Origin: Kribbella caucasensis
Lineage (GTDB): Bacteria; Actinomycetota; Actinomycetes; Propionibacteriales; Kribbellaceae
Direction: 5' to 3'
Assembly: GCF_004361855.1 (NCBI RefSeq)
Contig: NZ_SNWQ01000005.1
Span: 227,610-291,609 of the forward strand
Length of the DNA: 64,000 nucleotides
This document shows, piece after piece, positions 43,043 through 51,470 of the stretch. How positions within the stretch are numbered: the first letter of the stretch is position 1; each line of letters begins with the position of its first letter. The translations under genes were made by a program, and so were the position numbers. Below the pieces are notes generated by a model. It searched no databases and was not told where the DNA came from. It worked only from the letters and a program-made list of their open reading frames with translations.

Positions 43043-44908
43043 ATGTGCTCCCGCGTGCCGCTGCCGAGAGTCCCGGACAAGGGGAGCGTGACCCGGCGTG
43101 GGTTCGCGGTCCTGCGGGTCGCGATCTACGAGGAGCCCTGGGTCTTCGCGTTCTCGGTCGCCGCGAGCATGTTGTACGGCGCGATGACGGTGGCCGACGG
43201 CTGGGCCCTCGGCTGGGCGACGGACCATGTGATCCGGCCGGCGCTGGAGCGCGGCGACACCACCTTCGGCGCGGTCGCGTCCCTGGTCTCGCTGTTCCTC
43301 GGCATCGCCATCCTGCGCGCGATCGGGGTCGTGGGCCGCCGGATCGGCGCGGGCGTGATGCAGTTCCGGCTGCAGGCGACGTACCGGCGGCGCGTCACCA
43401 GGCAGTACCAGAAGCTGCCGCTCGAGTGGCACCACCAGCACCCGACCGGGCAACTGCTGTCCAACGCGAACGCGGACGTCGAGTCGGCCTGGTACCCGAT
43501 CGCCCCGCTGCCGATGGCGGTCGGGGTGATCGCGATGCTGGCGTTCGCGACGGCGGCGATGTTCGCGGCCGACGTCTGGATGGCGCTGGTCGGCTGCCTG
43601 ATCTTCCCGCTGGTCTTCGTCGCGAATGTGATCTTCCAGCGCACCCTGCAGCCGCTCGCCACCCGGGCCCAGGAGCTCCGTGCCGACGTGTCCGAGGTCG
43701 CGCACGAGTCCTTCGACGGCGCGCTGGTGGTCAAGACGCTGGGCCGCGAGGCCGCCGAGACCGAGCGCTTCACCCAGCCGACGAACGCGCTGCGGGATGC
43801 GAACATCGCGGTGAACAAGGCTCGCGGCATGTTCGATCCCGTGATCGACGGACTGCCCCGGGTCGGCATCCTCGCGGTACTGCTGGTCGGTGTCGGCCGG
43901 GTCAGGTCGGGCCAGGCCGATGCGGGTGACGTGGTGCAGGTGGCGTTCCTGTTCACGCTGATCGGGTTCCCGATCCGGGCCCTCGGCTGGGTGCTCGGCG
44001 AGCTCCCGCGCTCGGTCGTCGGCTGGGATCGGGTCCAGCGGGTGCTGACGGCGAGCGGCGGTCTCGAGTACGGCGAGGAGAAGCTGACCTCGACCGGTGC
44101 GGCCCGGCTCGACGTCACCGGCATCCGGTTCGGGTACCTGCCGGAACGTGACGTGCTCGCCGGGGTCGACTTCACCATCGAGCCCGGCCGGACCGTCGCC
44201 ATGGTCGGGCCGACCGGTTCCGGCAAGTCGACGATGACCACCATGCTGACCCGCCTGGTCGATCCCGAGGAGGGTGCGATCAAGGTCGACGGGATCGACC
44301 TGCGATCGCTGGCCCGCGGCGAGCTGGCCGACTCGGTCGCGCTGGTCGCCCAGACCGCGTTCCTGTTCGACGACACGATCCGCGGCAACATCACCCTTGG
44401 CGGCGACTACCCCGACGAACTGGTCTGGGACGCGCTCCGGATCGCGCAGGGCGACGGCTTCGTCAAGAACCTGCCGAGCGGCCTCGACACCAAGGTCGGT
44501 GAACGCGGCACCACGTTGTCCGGTGGCCAACGGCAACGGATCGCACTCGCCCGGGCGTTGGTACGCCGCCCCCGGCTGCTCGTCCTCGACGACGCGACCA
44601 GCGCCGTGGATCCGCAGGTCGAAGCGCGGATCCTGGCCGGCCTGCGGAGCGCCGTACAGGGGGAGCGGGCGGAGACCACCGTGCTGGTGATCGCCTATCG
44701 GAAGGCGACGATCTCGCTGGCCGACGAGGTGCTGTTCCTCGACGAGGGGCGGATCGCGGCGCAGGGGACGCACCTGGAGCTGCAGGAGAAGTCGCCGGAG
44801 TACCGCGAGCTGGTGGATGCGTACGAGAAGGACGCGGAGCGGCGCCAGGAAGAGGCCGAGCTCGCCGCCGAACTGGACGACCTGGACTCGGAAGGAGCAT
44901 CCGCGTGA
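43043..44908 (+). CDS. ABC exporter half with degenerate ATPase site (subunit 1)
   Basis: 621 residues from ATG 43043. Six membrane helices precede an ATPase domain with Walker A GPTGSGKST, signature LSGGQRQR and Walker B LLVLDDATSAVDP. The usual catalytic Glu after the Walker B Asp is Asp, and the H-loop His is Tyr (VLVIAYRKAT), so this half is expected to bind but not readily hydrolyse ATP. The C-terminus is an acidic, Glu-rich tail. It pairs with the next gene (four-base overlap) as a heterodimeric exporter. The cargo is unknown. Confidence 0.92.
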   Translation: MCSRVPLPRVPDKGSVTRRGFAVLRVAIYEEPWVFAFSVAASMLYGAMTVADGWALGWATDHVIRPALERGDTTFGAVASLVSLFLGIAILRAIGVVGRRIGAGVMQFRLQATYRRRVTRQYQKLPLEWHHQHPTGQLLSNANADVESAWYPIAPLPMAVGVIAMLAFATAAMFAADVWMALVGCLIFPLVFVANVIFQRTLQPLATRAQELRADVSEVAHESFDGALVVKTLGREAAETERFTQPTNALRDANIAVNKARGMFDPVIDGLPRVGILAVLLVGVGRVRSGQADAGDVVQVAFLFTLIGFPIRALGWVLGELPRSVVGWDRVQRVLTASGGLEYGEEKLTSTGAARLDVTGIRFGYLPERDVLAGVDFTIEPGRTVAMVGPTGSGKSTMTTMLTRLVDPEEGAIKVDGIDLRSLARGELADSVALVAQTAFLFDDTIRGNITLGGDYPDELVWDALRIAQGDGFVKNLPSGLDTKVGERGTTLSGGQRQRIALARALVRRPRLLVLDDATSAVDPQVEARILAGLRSAVQGERAETTVLVIAYRKATISLADEVLFLDEGRIAAQGTHLELQEKSPEYRELVDAYEKDAERRQEEAELAAELDDLDSEGASA

Positions 44909-46701
44909 GCGCCGCAGAGGCCACGAGGCTCGATCACGGTGACGACGTCGGTGGGATGGAGACGCTGCGTCAGGGGTTGCGGGTCTCGCCCGAGCTGGCT
45001 CGGGGCTGGCTGGTCACCGGACTGCTCGCGCTGACGATGACGGGCGGGCGGATCGTCATCCCGATCGCGGTGCAGCAGACGATCGACAAGGGCCTGACCG
45101 GAGCGGGCGGGCCCGACATGTCGTACGTCGCGTGGATGTGTCTGCTGTGCATGGGCGGGATCCTGGTGACGGCGTTCGCGTCGTACCTGACGACCGTTCG
45201 GCTCGCGACCAACTCCGAGCGCGGGCTGGCGACGATGCGGATCAAGGCGTTCCGGCACGTGCACGATCTGCCGGTGCTGACGCAGAGCACCGAGCGGCGG
45301 GGTGCGCTGGTCAGCCGGGTGACGTCCGACGTGGACACGGTGTCGCAGTTCCTGCAGTTCGGCGGGTTCATCTTCCTGGTCAGCCTTGGGCAGATGTTCC
45401 TGGCGACCATCGTGATGTTCGTCTACTCCTGGCAGCTCGCGCTGGTGGTGCTGGTCTGCTTCCTGCCGTTGTTCGCGAGCCTGCGGTACCTGCAGCGGAA
45501 GATGTCCGCGGCGTACGGCGTCGTCCGCGCGAAGGTCGGCGAGATGCTGTCCGCGATCGCGGAGCCGGTCGTCGGGGCGCAGGTGGTGCGTGCCTACGCG
45601 ATCGAGAAGCGGACCCAGGAGCGGATCGACGCGTCCATCGACGACTACCGCCGTACCGCGACCCGGGCGCAGGCGATCACCGGGATCACCTTCTCGATCG
45701 GTGGGCTGGCGGCCGGTCTGGCGAACGCGGGTGTGTTGACCGCCGGCGTGCTGCTGGGGGTGGACCGGCAGGCGACGCTGGGGGAGATCCTCGCGTTCAT
45801 GTTCCTGGTGGCGCTGTTCTCGGATCCGGTGCAGATCGCGACGCAGGTGCTGACCGACGCGCAGAGTGCGTTCGCCGGGTGGCGTCGGGTGCTCGGTGTG
45901 ATCGCGACGCCGGCCGATGTGGTCGACCCGGGCGCCGACGGTGTCGTGCAGCGGCGTGGGCCGATCACGGTGGAGTTCTCGGATGTCGATTTCGCTTACC
46001 CCGAAGGCGATTTGGTACTACGCGACGTCGACGTACGGCTGGAACCGCATCGCCGGGTCGCCGTGGTCGGTGAGACCGGATCGGGGAAGACGACATTCGC
46101 CAAGCTGCTCACGCGGTTGATGGATCCGACCTCGGGCGCGGTGCTGATCGACGGGGTGGATGCCCGGTCGATCGCGTTCAGTTCGTTGCGGGAGCGGGTC
46201 GTGATGGTGCCGCAGGACGGGTACCTGTTCGACTCGACGCTGGCCGACAACGTGCGGTTCGGGCGGCCTGACGTTAGTGACGCGGAGTTGCTCGACGCGT
46301 TCGAGTCGCTCGGCCTGACCGATTGGCTCGAGTCGTTGCCGGATGGGTTGATGTCGCCCGTCGGTCAGCGTGGCGAGTCGTTGTCAGCCGGCGAACGTCA
46401 GTTGGTCGCCCTGGTCCGCGCGAACATCGCCGACCCCGACCTCTTGGTATTGGATGAGGCGACCTCCGCGGTCGACCCCGGCACCGAGGTCCGCGTCAAC
46501 GCCGCCCTTGAACGCCTGATGTCCGGCCGCACCTCGGTCACCATCGCCCACCGCCTCTCCACCGCCGAAGCAGCCGACGAGGTCCTCGTCTTCGACCAGG
46601 GCCGAATCGTCGAACGAGGCCCCCACGCCGACCTGGTATCCGCAGGCGGCGTCTACACCCACCTCCACGCCTCCTGGATAGCCCAACGCTCGGCCCCCTG
46701 A
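44905..46701 (+). CDS. ABC exporter half with intact catalytic residues (subunit 2)
   Basis: 598 residues from GTG 44905. Six membrane helices, then Walker A GETGSGKTT, signature LSAGERQ, Walker B LLVLDEATSAVDP with Glu, and H-loop VTIAHRLS. Its signature motif is LSAGE instead of LSGGQ. This motif faces the degenerate Walker site of subunit 1, so one composite site is fully active and the other altered, as in heterodimeric exporters such as TM287/288. Both genes share one operon, ended by the hairpin at 46710-46737. Confidence 0.93.
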   Translation: MSAAEATRLDHGDDVGGMETLRQGLRVSPELARGWLVTGLLALTMTGGRIVIPIAVQQTIDKGLTGAGGPDMSYVAWMCLLCMGGILVTAFASYLTTVRLATNSERGLATMRIKAFRHVHDLPVLTQSTERRGALVSRVTSDVDTVSQFLQFGGFIFLVSLGQMFLATIVMFVYSWQLALVVLVCFLPLFASLRYLQRKMSAAYGVVRAKVGEMLSAIAEPVVGAQVVRAYAIEKRTQERIDASIDDYRRTATRAQAITGITFSIGGLAAGLANAGVLTAGVLLGVDRQATLGEILAFMFLVALFSDPVQIATQVLTDAQSAFAGWRRVLGVIATPADVVDPGADGVVQRRGPITVEFSDVDFAYPEGDLVLRDVDVRLEPHRRVAVVGETGSGKTTFAKLLTRLMDPTSGAVLIDGVDARSIAFSSLRERVVMVPQDGYLFDSTLADNVRFGRPDVSDAELLDAFESLGLTDWLESLPDGLMSPVGQRGESLSAGERQLVALVRANIADPDLLVLDEATSAVDPGTEVRVNAALERLMSGRTSVTIAHRLSTAEAADEVLVFDQGRIVERGPHADLVSAGGVYTHLHASWIAQRSAP

Positions 46702-46709
46702 CCACCGAG

Positions 46710-46737
46710 GCGGGCCGGGGGATCACCCCCGGCCCGC
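46710..46737 (+). terminator. Hairpin terminator after the ABC exporter genes
   Basis: A perfect 12-bp stem (GCGGGCCGGGGG at 46710-46721 with 46726-46737) closed by the four-base loop ATCA, nine bases after the stop codon. Confidence 0.82.
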
Positions 46738-46925
46738 ATCAAGCAACAGGCGCACTGGTGAGGCAGCACGCCCAGGCTCAACTCCGCCGCCGCACCCACC
46801 GCAAACCGCACAACATCCGCCCGTCTTACGCCGCGCGCTCACGCCGCATGGACGCGCATTGCGCGCTCCGTCTTGCGGTGCGTCGCGTCTGAGCGCCGGC
46901 CGGCGCGTCGAGGTGGTGTGTGGAC

Positions 46926-47246
46926 TTATGGGGTCGGTGCGGCGCCGTTCTCGCGGCCGGTGCCTGGCTGCGGTACCAGCAGGAACTCGACGCTGCCCTT
47001 GTCGTCCACTGCCGCGTCGAGGATCTTGTCGTCGAGCGTGACCGCGGCGTTCTGCTCCAGGAACACCCGCGCCCCGCTCTCCTCGACCACCTGATCACCC
47101 GGCTTCGGCGCCTCGGTGGTGGTGACGGCCAGGGACGGGTCGGCCGGATTCTCCTGCGAGATCCGTACCCCGGCTCCTTCCGGCGCCCCGTCGGCGCCCG
47201 TGATGCGCTTGATCACCAGAGTCGCGTTCTCCGTCAACGTCAGCAC
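46926..47246 (-). CDS. HesB/IscA-like protein without cysteines
   Basis: 106 residues from a GTG at 47246, preceded by GGGAG. The pattern MLTLTENATLVIKRIT ... AGVRISQE ... EESGARVFLEQNAAVTLDDKILDAAVD ... GSVEFLL follows A-type Fe-S carrier proteins, but the three Cys of IscA are absent; the sequence has no Cys at all. It cannot hold a cluster in the usual way. Such HesB-like proteins are widespread in actinobacteria with no known role. It is transcribed toward the ABC terminator and starts downstream of the GC-rich minisatellite. Confidence 0.78.
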   Translation of the reverse strand: MLTLTENATLVIKRITGADGAPEGAGVRISQENPADPSLAVTTTEAPKPGDQVVEESGARVFLEQNAAVTLDDKILDAAVDDKGSVEFLLVPQPGTGRENGAAPTP

Positions 47247-47333
47247 ACTTACTCCCAGTCTCGATCAATACGGTGAGCCCGCCCCGTGCCCGATCCCCCC
47301 AACCCCAAACATCCGGACTGTCCGCCCCACCCA

Positions 47334-47446
47334 CCCCGGCTCCCCGCCCCACCGACCCCGGCTCCCCGCCCCTCCCGACCCCGGCTCCCCGCCCCACCCA
47401 CCCCGGCTCCCCGCCCCTCCCGACCCCGGCTCCCCGCCCCTCCCGA
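47334..47446. repeat. GC-rich minisatellite, five 22-23-bp units
   Basis: Units begin at 47334, 47356, 47379, 47401 and 47424, each starting CCCCGGCTCCCCGCCC and ending in CCACCGA, CTCCCGA or CCACCCA. The minus strand, which is the coding strand for the HesB-like gene, is rich in G runs of three to four and could form G-quadruplexes 90-200 bases upstream of its start. Confidence 0.88.
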
Positions 47447-47483
47447 GCCCTTCATTCCCCGGGCCGTGCCCTGGCTCCGTCCT

Positions 47484-47544
47484 GACCTTGAGCACCGACC
47501 AGCAGGAATCCACCCCGTTCGCTGCCCACCGGGTGCCCAATGTC
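47484..47544. repeat. Palindromic element, copy 1 downstream of the nuclease-like gene
   Basis: 61 bases with ends GACCTTGAGCACC and GGGTGCCCAATGTC. The arms pair with one mismatch (T against T). The middle is not shared with the other copies. Confidence 0.8.
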
Positions 47545-47635
47545 GGCAGTTCGCTGGTCGGCTGCAGCGACGATGGGCACGAACCAGCGACTCCACAGCC
47601 CACAGACGGCGGCGCGTGCCCGAGGCGAAGTGCGC

Positions 47636-47697
47636 GACCTTGGGCACCGGTCAGTCGTCGATTGAGGTATTCGAGCGACTGGTGGGTGCCCAAAGTC
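47636..47697. repeat. Palindromic element, copy 2 downstream of the nuclease-like gene
   Basis: 62 bases with long arms: GACCTTGGGCACC...CAGTCG at the left and CGACTG...GGTGCCCAAAGTC at the right. This is the best-paired copy, about 18 of 21 arm positions matching. Confidence 0.85.
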
Positions 47698-47720
47698 GGA
47701 GGTCGATGGCCGGGCGGAAC

Positions 47721-47782
47721 GACTTTGGGCACCGCCCGGTCGCCGCTTGGTGGATTGACGCGACTGGTGGGTGCTCAAAGTG
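47721..47782. repeat. Palindromic element, copy 3 downstream of the nuclease-like gene
   Basis: 62 bases with ends GACTTTGGGCACC and GGTGCTCAAAGTG; the right inner arm CGACTGGTGGGTGC is identical to that of the copy at 47636. It ends 66 bases from the stop codon of the nuclease-like gene. Confidence 0.85.
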
Positions 47783-47848
47783 GCGTATGGCGTGATGCGA
47801 TGGCGGGCGTGGTGTGGCGGTTCGAGGTGAGCAGAGGGATAGGAATCC

Positions 47849-48889
47849 TCAGGCGGAGGCGGCGGGCCACGTGTGCGATGTCAACCAGAGGTCGGGATCT
47901 GTGGGGTCGGGCGCACGCCAGAGTGGTTCGTCGCCGGTACGGCGTTTCCCGCGCTGGAACGCACTCCGGAATCGCTCGACGAGTGCCGTGGCATCGCCGA
48001 CGACGTCCTCCCAGCCGAAGTGGATCAGCTCCACGTTCAGATCGCTGAGCCGCTGATCGCGTTGGTGACTCCGGCGCCAGAGTCGTCGTCTCTCCTCGAA
48101 GGTATCGGCGTCGAACTTGGCCAGGCCGTCGGCCTCACCAACGGTCCGGAAACCGGGCCACCAGAGGTCCACTCGCTCCGGCATCCAGCGGGAGCCATCC
48201 CAGAAGCTGGCCTGTAGAACCGGTGGCGGCAATCCCGCTGCCGCGAAGGCAGCCCGTGCGATCGACTCCAGGGCGGACTCGGCGCGCGGATCGCCCAACG
48301 AGATGGCCGTGCGGGCCTTGGCAGCTCCGGGCCAACGGTATTGGCGATCGAGAACAGCCTGCAGTTCCGTCTTGGTCACATCGATCCGCAGTGCATGGTC
48401 GATCGTCACGAGTGCCTCGGCAAGGGGGAGTTCCCGAGCTAGATCCACGACGGTTCGAGCCAGAGATGTGACGAGGAACCCATACTGCCGCGTGAGATCG
48501 CCCGTGCTGAGGCCGGCTCGGCGGAGGACGACGTCTTCGCGGCGCTGGTTCCGGTTGGCTGTGGGCGGCCTGGTCAACCAGACAGCGTCCACGAACGGTG
48601 CGCCTCTGCGTCGCCGATCCGTCCACGTCCGCAGATCCGCCAAGCGAGCCGCCGTGAAATGGCTGATCGCCGAACCCGGGTACGCAGCCTGCGCACAGAT
48701 GATCCTCGCGAGCTCGGGGTCGGCCGCCCCGTCGAGGTAATGCTTGCGGACCAGCTGGAGGTGGCCCCGTCGTACCAGCCTCCGCAGATCGTTGTCGAGC
48801 ACGCCGAGCCGCAGCAGCTCGGATCGCCTGCGCGGCCGTCTGCGGGCCACCTCCAAGAGCGCGCTGATGTCTTCGTCGAGTCGATCCAC
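47849..48889 (-). CDS. AbiEi-like winged-helix plus DUF559-type putative nuclease
   Basis: 346 residues from a GTG at 48889. The first 90 residues resemble the winged-helix antitoxin domain of AbiEi-type proteins (ALLEVARRRPRRRSELLRLGVLDNDLRRLVRRGHLQLVRKHYL). The C-terminal 150 resemble DUF559/Vsr-like PD-(D/E)xK nuclease folds: Glu208 (ALES), Asp241 (RVDLWWP), Glu252-x-Asp254 (GEADGLAKF) and then RDQRLSDLNVELIHFGWEDV. The acidic residues are positioned as a metal site. Three palindromic elements lie on each side within 370 bases. No partner toxin gene is adjacent, so it is not an obvious toxin-antitoxin pair. Confidence 0.75.
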   Translation of the reverse strand: MDRLDEDISALLEVARRRPRRRSELLRLGVLDNDLRRLVRRGHLQLVRKHYLDGAADPELARIICAQAAYPGSAISHFTAARLADLRTWTDRRRRGAPFVDAVWLTRPPTANRNQRREDVVLRRAGLSTGDLTRQYGFLVTSLARTVVDLARELPLAEALVTIDHALRIDVTKTELQAVLDRQYRWPGAAKARTAISLGDPRAESALESIARAAFAAAGLPPPVLQASFWDGSRWMPERVDLWWPGFRTVGEADGLAKFDADTFEERRRLWRRSHQRDQRLSDLNVELIHFGWEDVVGDATALVERFRSAFQRGKRRTGDEPLWRAPDPTDPDLWLTSHTWPAASA

Positions 48890-48982
48890 GCTGTCAGCCT
48901 GCCGCCTCCGCACCCGCCACCGCGACCCACATCCGCCCTTCTGTGGATAACCACGCGCACGCCGCAGCCCCGCCGTACGCGT

Positions 48983-49043
48983 CACTTTGAGCACCCACCG
49001 GGCAGGATCTCGGCACTTCCGCGACCGGCCGGTGCCCAAGGAC
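48983..49043. repeat. Palindromic element, copy 1 upstream of the nuclease-like gene
   Basis: 61 bases with ends CACTTTGAGCACCC and CGGTGCCCAAGGAC. Begins 94 bases from the nuclease-like start codon. The outermost bases no longer pair well. Confidence 0.8.
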
Positions 49044-49055
49044 GAATCGCGCGGT

Positions 49056-49117
49056 CACCTTGAGCACCGGCTGGTCGTGATGGTGGTGGTTCGGGTGGCT
49101 GGTGGGTGCCCAAGGTC
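49056..49117. repeat. Palindromic element, copy 2 upstream of the nuclease-like gene
   Basis: 62 bases with ends CACCTTGAGCACCGG and GGGTGCCCAAGGTC, only 12 bases from the previous copy. The inner right arm GGCTGGTGGGTGCCC resembles that of copies at 47636 and 47721. Confidence 0.82.
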
Positions 49118-49155
49118 GCGGCGGCGTGGGCGCGATGGGGTTGAGGGTGTGGGGT

Positions 49156-49177
49156 GGTTAGTGGGTGCTCGAGGTTG
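49156..49177. repeat. Solitary right arm of the palindromic element
   Basis: GGTTAGTGGGTGCTCGAGGTTG matches the right-hand arm of the neighbouring copies, but no left arm is found 61 bases upstream. Probably a decayed copy. Confidence 0.5.
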
Positions 49178-49191
49178 GTGGTCTTGATGGG

Positions 49192-49252
49192 GACCTTGGG
49201 CACCGGGTGGTCGCCGGTTGGGCGTTTGCGTGGTTGGTGGGTGCTCAAGGTG
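49192..49252. repeat. Palindromic element, copy 3 upstream of the nuclease-like gene
   Basis: 61 bases with ends GACCTTGGGCACCGG and GGGTGCTCAAGGTG. Lies 94 bases before the GNAT start codon. Confidence 0.83.
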
Positions 49253-49345
49253 CGGGTGGTGAGGGAACCGTCAGCGGACAAACCCGGACGGCCGGTGCGG
49301 AAAGTCGCGTGCGGAGGTGTGGTCGGGTGGTGTGGGATCGGGGGT

Positions 49346-50212
49346 ATGACGATTGAGTTGGGTGTGCCGGGGGTTGTGGGGCTGGAGCGGGTGGTGGGGA
49401 AGTTGGGGGAGTGGCAGTACGACGGGGGTGGGTTTCAGCTGCATCCGGGGGACGTGGGGTGGTACTGGCGGTTCGGGGCGGAGCAGACCGCGAACGCGGT
49501 GCGGACGTGGGGGCGCGACGGGGAGATCGTGGCGGTCGGGTTGCTGGATGAGCCGGATCTCGTACGGTTGGCGATCGCGCCGGGGGCTGAGCAGGACGAT
49601 GAGCTCGCGGAGCAGATCGTCGCCGATGCGAAGGACCCGGCGCGCGGCGTACTGATCGAGGGCAGGGTTTACGTGGATGCGCCGATGGAGTCGCGGGTGC
49701 AGGAGCTGTTGTTCGAGGAGGGGTGGGAGGCGGATCAGCCGTGGCAGCCGTTCGAGCGTGATCTCGCCGACGCGGTCGAGGATCCTGGGGTTCGGGTCGA
49801 GGTGGTGACGGCGGAGCAGGCGTCGACGCGGACGGCGGTGCAGCGGGCGTCGTTCGACGGGTCGACGTTCACCGATGAGCGGTGGCATGCGATGGCGGCG
49901 GGGGCGGCGTACGGGCAGGCGAGGTGTCTCCTGGCGTTCGACGGGCAAGGGGAGGCGGTGGCGGCGGTGACGGTGTGGTCGGCCGGTCGCGGGAAGCCCG
50001 GGTTGATCGAGCCGATGGGGGTGCATCGGGACTTCCGCGGGCATGGGTACGGGCAGGCGATCACCGTGGCGGCGGCCGCCGCGTTGCGGGAGCTCGGCGC
50101 GTCGAAGGCGGACGTCTGTACGCCGGGCTTCAACACGGGCGCGATCGCGACCTACCGTTCCGCCGGATTCGAGCCGCTCCCCGAGACCCGAGCGCAGTAC
50201 CGCAAAGGCTGA
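49346..50212 (+). CDS. GNAT-family N-acetyltransferase
   Basis: 288 residues from ATG 49346; the open frame upstream crosses repeats and is not coding. The C-terminal GNAT core is clear: IEPMGVHRDFRGHGYGQAITVAAAAALRELGASKADVCTPGFNTGAIATYRSAGF, with RGHGYG as acetyl-CoA loop. The N-terminal half (GEWQYDGGGFQLHPGDVGWYWRFG ...) is unrecognised but acidic. Codon choice is G-ending and relaxed, similar to other accessory genes here. Substrate unknown. Confidence 0.82.
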   Translation: MTIELGVPGVVGLERVVGKLGEWQYDGGGFQLHPGDVGWYWRFGAEQTANAVRTWGRDGEIVAVGLLDEPDLVRLAIAPGAEQDDELAEQIVADAKDPARGVLIEGRVYVDAPMESRVQELLFEEGWEADQPWQPFERDLADAVEDPGVRVEVVTAEQASTRTAVQRASFDGSTFTDERWHAMAAGAAYGQARCLLAFDGQGEAVAAVTVWSAGRGKPGLIEPMGVHRDFRGHGYGQAITVAAAAALRELGASKADVCTPGFNTGAIATYRSAGFEPLPETRAQYRKG

Positions 50213-50270
50213 GCGCGCCGAAACGCCAACCGGCGGCGAGACCGGCCCGCAAGCGGCGAGCGCCGGCGGG

Positions 50271-51371
50271 TCAGATGTCGTCGGCTGCCCGGAGGACTCG
50301 GAGGATGTTGCTGCCAGCAAGTTTCACCAGGTCGTCGTCGGACCAGCCGTGGTCGGCGAGGGCTGTGAAGAGAGTCGGGTACGACGCCACGTCGTCGAGG
50401 CTGGTGGGGAATTCGGGGCAGCCGTCGTAGTCGCCGCCGATGCCGATGTGGTCGATTCCGGCGACCTCGCGAACGTGTTCGACGTGCGCGACCACATCCT
50501 CGAGCTTGACCTCCGGCTTCGCCACGTCGTACACCGATGCGAGCTTCTCCTGGTCGGCGATCTTCAGCGGATCGAGATCGGGGAACGCCTCCCGCGCACC
50601 GGCCACCCAGTCGACGTACGCCTGCGACACGAAGTACGGGACGAAGGTGACCATGCAGACACCCTCGTTCCCGGCGAGCTTCTCCAGTACGTCGTCCGGC
50701 ACGTTGCGCGGTACGTCGCACACGGCGCGCGCGGACGAGTGGCTGAAGATCACCGGCGCCGATGTGACCCGGAGGGCATGCCGCATCGTGTCGGCCGAGA
50801 CGTGGGAGAGGTCGACGAGCATGCCGATCCGGTTCATCTCGCGGACGACTTGCTCGCCGAAGTCGTTGAGACCGCCAAGCACCGGTTCGTCGGTCGCGGA
50901 GTCCGCCCAGGACACGTTGTTGTTGTGCGTGAGCGTCATATAGCGGACGCCGAGCGCGCGCATCATCCGGAGTACGGCGAGAGACTCCCCGATCGAGTGG
51001 CCGCCCTCCATGCCCATCAGCGAGGCGACTTTGCCCGCCTCGAAGGCCGCCGCCACGTCCGAGGCGGTCGGCGTCAGCGCGAGCGATTCGGGGAAGCTGG
51101 CAACGAAGCGGTGGACGAAGTCGATCTGCTCCAAGGTACGGCGTACCGAGTCGGCGTCCTGCGGAACCCACAGGGACCAGAACTGCGCGCCCAGGTGGCC
51201 CTGCCGGAGACGAGGCAGATCCGTGTGCAACTGCGGAACCGGTCCGCTCAGATCGTGGGCGTCCAGGTCGTACCCACACAGCTCGTAGAACGCGATCGGG
51301 AGGTCGTTGTGACCGTCGACCAGGGGGTTGTCCCGCAGCAGCGCCTGCACCCGTTCCACGCTCGTCGTCAT
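50271..51371 (-). CDS. Membrane dipeptidase-like (renal dipeptidase, M19)
   Basis: 366 residues. Zinc ligands of the M19 fold are readable: DGHNDLP (HxD near residue 21), MEGGHS (bridging Glu), DLSHVS and FSHSSAR (His), and [11 protein letters not shown] (Asp). The enzyme hydrolyses dipeptides, including D-amino-acid-containing ones. No signal peptide is evident, so it should be cytosolic. It is divergent from hisI. Confidence 0.92.
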   Translation of the reverse strand: MTTSVERVQALLRDNPLVDGHNDLPIAFYELCGYDLDAHDLSGPVPQLHTDLPRLRQGHLGAQFWSLWVPQDADSVRRTLEQIDFVHRFVASFPESLALTPTASDVAAAFEAGKVASLMGMEGGHSIGESLAVLRMMRALGVRYMTLTHNNNVSWADSATDEPVLGGLNDFGEQVVREMNRIGMLVDLSHVSADTMRHALRVTSAPVIFSHSSARAVCDVPRNVPDDVLEKLAGNEGVCMVTFVPYFVSQAYVDWVAGAREAFPDLDPLKIADQEKLASVYDVAKPEVKLEDVVAHVEHVREVAGIDHIGIGGDYDGCPEFPTSLDDVASYPTLFTALADHGWSDDDLVKLAGSNILRVLRAADDI

Positions 51372-51470
51372 GGCGTCATCCTGTCAGGACTGCTGAAACC
51401 GCGCGCCTGGAAATCCAGCCGGGGCCGGACACTGGTCAGGACCGTACCGTTCATCGGCGACAATGGGTGA

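Larger units (their letters stand above)
47247..47848. other. 602-base gene-free stretch with minisatellite and three palindromic elements
   Basis: No credible gene is present; the open frames here are by-products of the repeats. The stretch contains the HesB-like gene's ribosome-binding region, a 22/23-bp minisatellite (47334-47446), three palindromic elements (47484-47544, 47636-47697, 47721-47782) and a possible decayed copy near 47571-47626. Confidence 0.75.
48890..49345. other. 456-base gene-free stretch with three palindromic elements
   Basis: No credible gene; a plus-strand frame opening at 49154 runs through the repeats into the GNAT gene, whose own start is 49346. The stretch holds the promoter region of the nuclease-like gene and elements at 48983-49043, 49056-49117 and 49192-49252, plus a lone right arm at 49156-49177. 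Confidence 0.75.

Noticed and set aside
47571..47626. Possible eighth, decayed copy of the palindromic element (GGGCACG...CGTGCCC)
   Set aside because: Only seven arm bases pair, the length is off and the conserved outer tips are missing; mentioned in the region entry but not annotated.
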